Of a DNA stretch of 64,000 nt, positions 1 through 11,400 are shown piece by piece. Position numbers and translations under genes: made by a program. The stretch comes from Patiria pectinifera (lineage: Eukaryota > Echinodermata > Asteroidea > Valvatida > Asterinidae), in NCBI GenBank assembly GCA_029964075.1, contig CM057149.1:30332197-30396196 (forward strand). Reading direction: 5' to 3'. The notes beneath the pieces are model-generated. The model made no database searches, was not told where the DNA came from, and saw only the letters and a program-made list of their open reading frames with translations. How positions within the stretch are numbered: the stretch's first letter is position 1; every line of letters starts with the position of its first letter.

Positions 1-1020
1 GGCAGCATGGATGACTTGTTTTTTTGAAATGCTAGATATTGGCCCCTGCCGCTGTTTATTTTCTTTTCTCACCCTCTGAGGATGAGTTTACAGTTTTGTT
101 CAATGTTGGCATTGGATCCTCGGTGCCAAAGACACTGTAAACACACATGTAGAACCCCTTGTGTTGTGTATCGTAGTGTTCTTATGCAGAAGGGGTAAAA
201 CTGCCTCGCTAAAATGCTGATGAATACTGTTGAGAAAGTAGTGATATTACTGGCTTAAAAACATGGAATTCGTTATTCTTGTTAAAAATATCTTAGAGGG
301 AAAGCAATTTCTTTTTAGAATGCCCCATCAGTTCATGTTCCTCCCCCAAAAAATTATCAACTCCGTTTGAACAGGTCACTGATTATTATCTTTTGGCCTA
401 CAGTGCATTATTATTCACAACAAGAAGGGTATGCACATGTATGTGTACGTGTCAACCATGTACCTGTACTCGATGTTGGTAAAGCTTTTGATGAAACGAG
501 CAGTTGAAAATGACCGCGCGGGTTGATTACTAATTGGGATTTTGAAAAGTTGGCAGCTATGCTGATATTTTTAAATTAACATGTTTTGTGTTTTAAAAAA
601 CACAAAACATTTTATCCACTTTTCTAGCAAACAGATTATGATACTGGGAATAATACTATTGAGAATGAGATCAAACTACCATCTCACTCCGTACAAACAT
701 ATTTCGATTAGATACATTGGTACAATTAAAGCCACGTAGGATCGTTTGCAGGTACCCAGAGATGTACCTGCTCCTAGCGATTGAATGACAGAAACTTGCT
801 CAAATTAAAGATGGGACTGGTATCAAATACCCTGTGAAATTATTCAAGCTGAAAGTGAAATGGTATCATTTGTGAGAAAACAAACAATGAAGAGGGTTTC
901 AAAATACCAGGGTGGCTGTGGCCACACTTTGTTTATGTGCATTAGCAGCAGAATCCAATTACGAGACCAAAAAAATGAGCTTACGTTTTCTCTGTTGTCT
1001 TGAAATTTATACACTGAGCT
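1..1020. repeat. Inverted near-copy of 28227-29271
   Basis: The whole first contig reads as the reverse complement of 28227-29271, with scattered single-base differences and small indels. Both copies keep the same landmarks, for example a small hairpin built on CACAAAACAT and runs of TACATG. No exon is seen in it. The similarity reaches both the window edge and the N gap, so the true extent is unknown. It may be a second haplotype, an inverted segmental duplication or an assembly artefact. Confidence 0.9.
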
Positions 1021-1520
1021 NNNNNNNNNNNNNNNNNNNNNNNNNNNNNNNNNNNNNNNNNNNNNNNNNNNNNNNNNNNNNNNNNNNNNNNNNNNNNNNN
1101 NNNNNNNNNNNNNNNNNNNNNNNNNNNNNNNNNNNNNNNNNNNNNNNNNNNNNNNNNNNNNNNNNNNNNNNNNNNNNNNNNNNNNNNNNNNNNNNNNNNN
1201 NNNNNNNNNNNNNNNNNNNNNNNNNNNNNNNNNNNNNNNNNNNNNNNNNNNNNNNNNNNNNNNNNNNNNNNNNNNNNNNNNNNNNNNNNNNNNNNNNNNN
1301 NNNNNNNNNNNNNNNNNNNNNNNNNNNNNNNNNNNNNNNNNNNNNNNNNNNNNNNNNNNNNNNNNNNNNNNNNNNNNNNNNNNNNNNNNNNNNNNNNNNN
1401 NNNNNNNNNNNNNNNNNNNNNNNNNNNNNNNNNNNNNNNNNNNNNNNNNNNNNNNNNNNNNNNNNNNNNNNNNNNNNNNNNNNNNNNNNNNNNNNNNNNN
1501 NNNNNNNNNNNNNNNNNNNN
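1021..1520. other. Assembly gap, exactly 500 N
   Basis: This run of unknown bases has the same length as the second gap, which points to a fixed-size placeholder rather than a measured distance. It lies between the inverted duplicate and the contig carrying UROC1. Missing 5' exons of UROC1 could be here or elsewhere. Confidence 0.98.
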
Positions 1521-2387
1521 CAGTGTCCCAACTGTAGTTTACATTGATGTATACAACTATAAAACGCTCCCTACAGCTCTGATATACGCCTGACTGTACT
1601 GGGGACCACTGAAATTAGCAAATTGACGGGCTAATCTATAGTTGGGTATATGTCCCACTTACTTGGGACCGTTTTGACATTAGCTATGTATGGGTGGGGC
1701 CCTCATAGTTGGTCGGCCACGCAATCTTTGAATTTTGCAAAATGTTGCTGGACTAAAAACCCAGCTGGACAACTCATCCAATTACATGTAGGCAGTGCAC
1801 GTGGCAGGCCGCCCTGTATGCACACACATGCACGACGACAATACATGGTGCCAGCATGCGCCATCATGACCATGGAACTCCAGTCCTAGCTATAGTTGGG
1901 CTAACCTACTATCGCACTATAGCTGGGACAGTCCCAACTATAGTTGGGCCGACCCAACTGCCCCGACTATAGTTGGGACAGTCCCAACTATAGTTGGGAC
2001 TGATGCGATAGTTGGGGCGTAACAGGACCAAGCTGAACCCGCATTTGTCAGAGTGCTTGAATAAAGTTAATTAACCCAAACTCCCAGCCTAATTTACTAG
2101 AACCGTATCTATTCTGGCAAATTCCAACAGCCACATGGGAAATTGTACACACACACACTGTTGGACTTAGTTTCTGGAGGTATGCCAACCCCAGTGTAAA
2201 AGACCATCAGTTTTGGGGTACTGTACCTATCCCAACAGATTTAAAACAAAACCTGCTGTTGAACTTTGATGGGTCGAGTTCAAGTTAGGTTAATGTTCTA
2301 ATCCATCCGACTTATGCAAATGTTATAAATGACAGCAAATTGGAATATTTAAATTGACTGTTTTTGGTTGGTTTGTCTTATGTGCAG
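1521..2387. other. Gap-edge sequence and intron 5' of first visible UROC1 exon
   Basis: No exon was recognised here. The stretch holds the palindrome cluster listed separately and otherwise plain AT-rich sequence ending in the acceptor of the first visible UROC1 exon. The conserved N-terminal urocanase segment, which should precede residue 88 of the human protein, is absent from it. Confidence 0.6.
1889..2018. repeat. Cluster of short palindromes on CCAACTATAGTTGG
   Basis: The self-complementary motif CCCAACTATAGTTGGG, or one half of it, recurs about five times in 130 bases, in both orders (GGGAC-AGTCCC joins). Partial copies also occur near 1523 and 1637. It looks like stacked terminal inverted repeats of a small foldback element. 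No protein-coding signal is associated with it. Confidence 0.75.
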
Positions 2388-2480
2388 GGGCATATCCCAT
2401 TGATGACTATCCGTAACACCAGACAAGCGGCTGGCATCATGCATATGATGATGAACAATCTGGATCCAAGAGTCGCTCAG
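2388..2480 (+). CDS. UROC1: UROC1 visible exon 1 (frame-broken)
   Basis: The exon follows GTGCAG and ends before GTAAAA. Its first part reads AYPIDDYP in one frame, matching the family's RAYPIEQYP when the preceding exon supplies one base. It then meets an in-frame TAA at 2414-2416. The rest reads TRQAAGIMHMMMNNLDP in another frame, also clearly urocanase. Either two bases are missing or one is extra near 2413. Confidence 0.88.
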
Positions 2481-5400
2481 GTAAAACAAGTAATTACATG
2501 TCATTGGGTCTGTGTGACAACTGTTGAGGGCGCAGATAGCTGGTACCAGTTCTGGTGACCTCTAATTTCTTGTGCTTTCATTGGACACGCTTTGTTTACC
2601 TAGTGATCTGGGTCAACATTTTCGAGTGCTTATGACATGTGCACATAGAATACACGTACATTGACAATGGAAACTGCTTTACCCATGATGCTTATTGCAT
2701 GCCTGGGTTCTTCCCAAACAAAGTGTGGGCGTGACATTTTTCAGATGACAAAAGCCAGGGCTGGTACAAAGCCCCAAAACAGGCTTGCTCGGACTGACCC
2801 CATTGCTGCAACCAATTTTCAATGGAAAACAAACCAAAACACTGACAGTCCCATTCACTATAATCTTGTAAGAGAGGAATATTCTCTAGATGAAGGAAAA
2901 GGAAAGCGTCAATATTGAAAATTCAGTAGGATTTAAACAAAATTTCACACTGCTAGGGCTACACCGTAGTAGGTCTGTTTAGTGCAGACATCCAGGCTAA
3001 AAGGCTTACTAATGCTGTCAAGATTTTGTTTTATAAGCAGTTCTTATGGGAGTCAATAATTGTTTCATTCTTTTCTGTGTGTACCTGTGATCGGTGTAAC
3101 CAATCACAAGATGTGAAAAAAACAAAATCAATTGGGTAGTGGTTTTGATGATCCTTTGTTTTGCTTGTATTGTCGCAACAGTTCCCCACGAGCTAGTCAC
3201 TTACGGAGGCAATGGGCAAGTCTTTTCCAACTGGGCACAGGTAAGTAAACTTTCAAAATTAAAACTGAACTCAAAAAGGCTCATGTCATTGACAAAATTC
3301 ATATAGTTATTAAGTTATGGATTGTCTTACTTTTTAGGTACGCTGATCCGTGTCTTTTCTAGAATTTCAGAACTTACTTGTTTTATATTTTCATTTGATA
3401 AGACCGCCCTTACTAAGGCACCACCTGTTATCTTGACAACTTTACGTATGGGCAATATATTCCGGTGCTATGTAGTAATGTCTATGACAGATCTTTTTAA
3501 GAGCTGAGTGAATGAACCTGAAAAGTCAAAAACAAAACCTCAAATCTTTTACATCCATCATCTAGTAATGGTCAGTGAGATTACAATCCTGGATTTGTGG
3601 ATCATTTTTCTGAATCCTTAATGAGATGTCATGATTAATTGGCTCTGTCACAGACATTGCACTTAAAGAGGTTGTGGAATGCTCGAAGACATTTCCGTCA
3701 TTTTTTGGGTATATGTAGCCTGGCGTGATGAATAATATACAAATATTGAATGCTTCGAGTGGTGTAGTAAAACTAGCCTCTCGAGGTGATCCATGGACAT
3801 TCTATTTTCCCGAGGCGGCTTCGAGGAAAATAGAATGATCCATGGATCACCGAGGAGGCTAGTTTTACTTCACCACGAGATAAAGCTGCTCAATGTTTGT
3901 TTTATAACACTTCACCCACAGATTCTGCTTGATTTCAATATTTTAAATTATTTAAATCTGAACACAGCTGAAATAAACTTCAATTTCAAGACAAAATTGG
4001 TGGAAAATGTATTTCTCTCTAAAAACTACCCCTTTACAAAATGTTTGAACTCAAGTTCATGCGCTCTCTTTGGAATAATACGCATGCTTACAACGCGTTA
4101 ACGCACACACCAGCATGCATTTGCACACAAATACCGCGCCTGGAAATAGTACTTTGTTGCTATGCGATAGTACTTTGGTTGCTATGCGATAGTACTTTTG
4201 GTCGTGCACAGAAAGATAGCAAAATTAGAAAGTAACATGTGACTCGCTTCTCGGCCAATCAAGACACAGAATCTGTGGGTGAGGTGTTATAAAACGACTA
4301 TTGTTTCTGTCATGAAATGAGTACAAAGGTTACTTTGAGAGCTATTTTCAGGTCCAGCTGAGCTTAACGGCAATTTGTGTAGTCGTGTTGAGTGGCAGCA
4401 AACAAAACACACTAAATCTGGACGTAATAAACAGGACTCGTTTATGCTACTCTGCATGGGGAGTCCTGTTTATTACGTCACGATTTACTGTGTTTTGTTT
4501 GCTGCCCGCAACGACGACTTTTACACAAATTGCACGTTCGGGTCGAAACAGGCATGACAGGACTTGAAAAACAGCTCTCAAAAGTACCTTTTGTACTCAT
4601 TTTATGACAGAAACAATAGTCGTTTTTATTTCATCACACCTTAGGCTACATATACCCAAAAAATGACGGAAATGTCTTCGAGCATTCCACAACCTCTTTA
4701 ATAATAATAATAACATTTATTGATCTTCCTCTCATTACTGCTGGAATTTCTAATACTTACATACATACTTATTTCTAATTGTTTCAATTTTTTTTTTTGT
4801 ACGCTATGCTTCTCACCAGTTTCGTCTGGTGATGCACTACTTGTCAGAGATGTCAGAAGATCAGACCCTGGCCCTGTACTCGGGCCATCCAATGGGATTG
4901 TTTCCAAGTCACATGGATGCTCCTAGGGTTGTCATCACCAATGGCATGGTATGTGACTCCATGATACCACGGCACCCAACTACAGGCAATCTGTTAACAA
5001 TCAGCTGTTGTGAGGGAATATGTGCTTAAATCAGTGACGTAATTATAGAAATCTCCATGCATGGGCGTCGCGAGGGGGGGGGGGCGAGGGAGGGGGCGCT
5101 TGCCCCTCCTAGGGTTGTCGTCACTTATGGCATGGTATGTGATTCCATGATACCACGGCACCCAACTACAGGCTATCTGTTAACAATCAGCTGTTATGAT
5201 ATGGCACTAGGGGTTGTTAACTCACAAGGGAAACATGATGCCTGATGCAAAGCCAAAGGCGCCATGCATCCAAACGATATACAAATATTGACTGCCTTGT
5301 GGGAAAAAGTGCTTAAATCAGTGAGGTAATTCGTCATTGGCACCAAGAACTGACATCAGTTGCACGTGAGTGCGCTGCACGAGCGCGTATTTACAGAACC

Positions 5401-8400
5401 GGGTTATTTTGGGTTTCACGAACTGACATCCTCCACGGTGCGGCACTTTTAGAGCGTACCCCTTCCTTTTTCGGTTTCTCGAACTGACACTGACTGACCT
5501 TAATTTCACCAATTAAAAGGCTTTTTAATTAAAGTTTTGTGTAAGCACACAAGTATAAAGATGGATTAAATTCGTGTCAAACCTTTCAATCCATTTTTCT
5601 TCGTTCTGTATTGCCGCATCATGCTTGGGTGTCATTTTGTGAAAACGAAAATCTTCCTATTTTGCGTGAGTGTGGATGTGCGCGTGCACTACCAGGTGTC
5701 GGTTCGTGAAACCAAAATGGTTGATTACGTGGTTTTCAAGCACTGACACCCACTTGTGCGCGAGTGTCAGTTCGTGGTGCCGATGACGAATTGGAGGAAT
5801 TTCCATGCGCACTCAACCGTTCACACGTCCACGCCCTAAAATAGTGCTTAAGGTTAGCACAATTTTCTGCTACAGTAAACACAACTTTTCTGCTAGCTGT
5901 TAAGCAGCGCCATGAAATTAGGCCAGATGTATTTGTGCCGCTTACCAGTTTTTGCTCAACAGATATTTTCTGTGCTAAGCAAACCTGTAAATTTGCCCCT
6001 GTTATAATTTAATCTTTTTAAAATTTGTTTTGTTTTAGATGGTACCTAACTACTCTTCAAGGGACAATTATAATCGACTCTTTGGCTTGGGTGTCACTAT
6101 GTGAGTGATTAGTTTTTTATTTTACAAGAAAATGCAAATTGCGAAAAAATCTATACACAGGCATGCAACTTTTCCTCGGATCCGCTGATTTCTTTGTTGT
6201 TTACGTCTCATGAATGCCACTACAAATTGAAAACACTGTACAAAGTCTAGTGTGGTTTGGAGTTTCCTCATTTTTCCTAAATTCCCAGTTGCATGTCTGT
6301 ACACATATCTTTAACTCTAAATATTTAATCATATGTCTCATACCTATAACTATAAAAAATAAATAAAAAAATATAAAATTACATCTCCCTGACACAAATT
6401 CCATCCGATAAATGTTTATATCCTTGATGGTTCATGTGATTTACTCATACCATTGAAACAATTAAATAGTTTATGAATGGTAATTTTACAATAAAACCGG
6501 TAAGCTTTATTTCCGTTTTAGTAGAACTTTACGGCTGTAACATATTACCCATGGCTATGCCCCATTTGTTTTCCCGATGAATATCTAGGTATGGCCAGAT
6601 GACTGCTGGTAGTTTCTGCTACATCGGTCCTCAAGGCATTGTCCATGGAACCACAGTAAGAACAATTCTGTATTTTAATATTCCTTCCCATAATATTACT
6701 GTGTTGTAAAATGTCCCCGTTGTTAGCCAGGGGCTCACAGGCTCAACCAAAACTTGGTAATTTAAAAAAAAAATTGTTAAAGTTCTAACTCTGAGCATTT
6801 TTCGTAGAGAGTTAGGTTTTTAAATAGATGGAAAGATACTTTTTGGGGACTTGAGCTCGTAGCAGGAGCTCGCGACGCCGTCTCGGAGTCTTTATCAACA
6901 GGCGTTACTGAGGCCCTCACGTGACCTGTCATGTGACCATGCTTGGTCACGTGGCAGGAGACAGTCCTGCACGTGGGCCAGCTCGTACTCTCCATCTCAG
7001 TTCATATGGGGGCAGTGCCTGTGGTTTTCTACTGCCTCACGGGTTTTGCGTTTCCAAAGGTCCTCCTCCCTGGCGATGATCTTAACACTGCTAAGAGCTC
7101 TTTAACTCAGGTCCTAAAAAGTTACCTTTACATTTATTTGATTCAATAATGGAACTGGAAACAATGAGGTCAATTTTGAATATTGTTGGTTGTGCAGATA
7201 CTCCTAAGCCTTGGCCTCAACCCCTACGAATTTCAGTCGCGCATCACTGCACAATTGTCAATTGATCACAACAAACATTTTTGGACACTGTGACCATGGC
7301 CTCCATGCTGTGACCAAGTTCCACATGCCTTAATCAATAAGCCATTTGCGAGTTAAATTTGAATAAAATCTGGAACGCTGACTTAATACAGTGCTTTGCA
7401 CGTTTTAACCTAGCATTCTCCCGACCAAAGAGACTGTTACTATATCACGTGATTCGGGGCAAGCCTTATGCTAGCAACCCCCAGCTCCGGCATGGTCTGG
7501 TGTCTTTGTGCCATTCTCACCCATTGTGAACGATGTATTGATGCTGAACGTCTCTTACGTAACTATGCAAGAGCTTGCCCCGAATCTTGTGATTTGCAAC
7601 AGTGTCTTTGGTCTGGAGAATTCAAAGTTAAAATGTGCCAAGCATTCTGAGCAAGTCATTGTACCAGACGTTTTTCAAATGTAAATCCCAAAGGGTATAG
7701 GTTACTCGCAAATGGCTTATTCAGTGCTGTGTTATGTAAGCTGTGTAAAATCCTGCTTGCTGAGAAAAAAAGGCTGATGTGGTTTGGGATTGGAATAATT
7801 TGCTCTTGAGCAATAAACTGATGTCTGGTCATGATGACTGATAGCCAGGCAAATGATTCCAATCCCATCTGCATGCAGCCATTTTCACAACATGAAGGAT
7901 TTTACACAGCTTTACTTAACGCAGTACTGAATTGATCAAGGCAAGGAACTTGGTCACAGTGTCCAAAAATGTTGTTGTGCTCAATTGACAATTGTGTAGT
8001 GCGTAGCTGAAATTAAATGAAACTCATACGGGTTGAGGCCAGGGCTCAGGAGTATCTGCACAACCAAACAATTTACAAAATTGACCTCATGGTTTTGTAG
8101 TTATTTCAAAAATAGTTAGACGGACACTTTTTTAGGGGACTGTATAGCGACAGACTTATCTGACACCATGTATATCTTTCTACTGCTTGGCCAGTGAAAA
8201 TTCGCATACTGTTGACTTCCCTTGCCACCACATACAGATCACCGTCCTGAACGCTGGTCGCCAGCAGCTGGGCACCAGTGATTTGAGAGGCCGGGTCTTT
8301 GTGTCGTCGGGCCTGGGAGGGATGAGCGGTGCTCAGGCCAAGGCAGCGGTCATCTGCGGCTGTGTTGGGGTCATCGCAGAGGTCAGCAAAGAGGCACTGG

Positions 8401-11400
8401 TCAAGAGACACAAGCAAGGGTACGGGATTTGGAATTTCGATCTGACTTGAATATATTTTGGTCAGCATTGCTTATTTTTCACTTTCTATTCATTGTAGCC
8501 CAAAGGTCGAGCCATGTTTCCTCTGCATGATGCAATGTCTTTTTTTTTTTTCTGGCAAGATCACACCCGTGCTTTTTTCAAATTAAATAAATCAAATTTG
8601 AAATTTAACCAAGTGTTACTTTGTGGAGTGCCATGGTCTTGTATGCGGAGTACCGTGGCCTCATGATCTGGAGCACGGACTTCATTGTCTGCGGGTAATT
8701 GTACAGGGTGTGGGTTCGAGTCCAGCCTGGGGTTATGGTGCGTGTGCCCTTGGGCAAGGCACTTTGTCACTCATTGCTACTCTCCACCCAGGAGTAAATG
8801 GGTACCTGTGAGGGTAGAGATGGTTATTGTGATTGATTCTAGCTGTTTTGTGCCGCAATGGCTGCATTGAGCTGTATACTCCCCAGGGAGCTAAGATTGT
8901 CTTTGGACGGTTTCATTAGCCCAATGAGCAGGGTAATAATGATGTAGCGCCTTGAGCACCAACACTGCTTTCACTTTTGAGTAAAATGAGAATACATGTA
9001 TACGCAGAAAGACCTTAATGTGCAATGGATACAACGCTCTGAAGTTTTGAAGCGTCAAATTTCTTGTTTTCTTGCAGTTGGGTGATGGAAATGATTGATA
9101 ACTTGGATGACTGCATCGAAAGAATCAAGTAGGTCAACTGACATTCTTTTTCTAACTCTATTATATCTGCTATTCATAAATACAGTTTACCCATTCCTAT
9201 TGGTCGAGAGCCCATCACATGGCCGGTCTTAAACGTATGATAAAGACATGGCTAGCAGGTCTTAAACACTTTTCCATTGTCACATGACATTTGGACGACT
9301 AAAAATCCAGTGCCTCTTACCGTTTTGTTGGTTGAACGTTCACAATCCTCACGTAGACATGCACAATACTACCAGTGAGTCAGTATTTTATAATCCTAAA
9401 TTCACAACGCAACGCCCCAGGTGCGTTCTGCGCGACATCGCTCAGTACGAGTGACGCGTGCGCCAATCTCCTTATAAGGTAAGGAGTTGTAGAGTGACAT
9501 TCCATATTAGAGTCAGAGGGGTGTTTCATAAAACATGCAGAAAATTGTTGAACAAAATGGTTGGCAACGTCTAGTTTTGACTTGGTTTGGTTTTTGGACC
9601 GAAAAGATTTGATTTTTGGACTAAAAAGGTATTTTTGAAAGGGAAGAAATATGTGCTTGGTTGGTATTAAACACTCCGTTTAAGACCGGTTGCAGTCAGG
9701 ATGCTGATAATTAGTTTTAACGTGTAAATAATTATTAAATTTGTATTTTTTATTATTTAAATTTGTATTATTAAATTTGTGATTCTTTAATATGTTGATT
9801 TGCTTTTTAATTAATTTAAATAACTTTGAATATTAAATCTGATTTTTTTTTTTTAGGCAAGCAAGGAAAGAGAAGAAGGCTCTCAGTATCGGTTACCATG
9901 GCAACATTGTGGACATTTGGTATGTATTCATATGTAGGATGCATTTTCTCCCAACCTCGTTCTAAAACAATTCTTGCAATTCGTCCAGACCTTGTGATAA
10001 CTGAATTATTAAAAATGCACCTTGAAACTGTTATTTTGTACAAAACATGCACTGCATTTGGTTTAAATAAGATATACTGACAAGTTTTCACCAATATTGA
10101 ATACATTTCCAAAGGATGTTTTCTAATTAGAGGACAAATTTAAGAAGTGTCAAAACTCCCTTAGACTTAATGAACTGTCCCAGTACTATATACATCCCTG
10201 GATCATACCATTTCCCTCCACAGGGAGAGAGAAACGGCAATTTCACATGCCCCCTTTCCAACTTGCGTTGGCAAAACCTCCCATTGACTTTATGAACTAT
10301 CCCAGTACTATATGCATCCCTTTAAAGAGGTTGTGGAATGCTCGAAGACATTTCCGTCATTTTTGGGGTATATGTAGCCTAAGGTGTGATGAAATGAAAA
10401 CGACTATTGTTTCTGTCATGAAATGAGTACAAAGGGTAATTTTGAGAGCTATTTTTCAGGTCCTGTTTCGACCCGAACGTGCAATTTGTGTAAAAGTCGT
10501 CGTTGTGGGCAGCAAACAAAACACAGTAAATCGTGACGTAATAAACAGGACTCGTTTATGCTACTCTGCATCGGGAGTCCTGTTTATTACGTCACGATTT
10601 ACTGTGTTTTGTTTGCTGCCCGCAACGACCACTTTTACACAAACTGCACGTTCGGGTCGAAACAGGCATGACAGGACTTGAAAAACCGCTCTCAAAAGTA
10701 CCTTTTGTACTCATTTTATGACAGAAACAATAGTCGTTTTTATTTCATCACACCTTAGGCTACATATACCCGAAAAATGACGGAAATGTCTTCGAGCATT
10801 CCACAACCTCTTTAACAACCTGGACCATACCATTTCCCTCCACAGGGAGAGAGTAGCGGTAGTTTCACAATTTCCAACTAATTTTGGCAAAAATTCCTTT
10901 AGACTTAATGAACTGTCCCAGTACTATGTGCATCATACTAACCAGGACTATACCATTTCCCTCCACAGGGAGAGAGTAGCAGCCGAATATGACAGCACCG
11001 GTGAGCTGTTGGTCGACCTGGGCTCAGACCAGACCTCGTGTCATAACCCCTTCAATGGCGGCTACTACCCCGTGCAGCTGAGCTTTGACGAGGCCAACGT
11101 CATGATGGCGCAGGACCCAGTCCGGTTCCGCAACCTGGTTGAGGAGAGGTGGGTGGTTTGATTGACTTTTTTTTTTCAATTTTGTGTCAACAACATAAAA
11201 AAAACAACTGTATATTGTTTGAGCACAACCTATTTTAAACTCTTAAAGGGAATATACATCATTTGCTTTTGCTGTAATTTTCAGAAATGGATGGAATTGG
11301 GGGGTTGGAAATATATAGCAAATATAGTTACACTGACTTTTTTGAGGTTTTGGGTTCGAAAATGCTATAAAAACAAAGAAAAACAATCATTTTCCTGTAG

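Noticed and set aside
912..1547. Long open frames spanning the N gap
   Set aside because: They are open only because unknown bases cannot contain stops.
2413..2422. A 10-base GT...AG 'mini-intron' that would repair the UROC1 frame
   Set aside because: Removing GTAACACCAG restores the frame, but spliceosomal introns this short are not known, and conserved residues would be lost. A sequence error or allele is likelier.
10442..10681. ORFs in the foldback MITE, also near 4375-4567
   Set aside because: They are two sides of an inverted repeat, with no resemblance to proteins.
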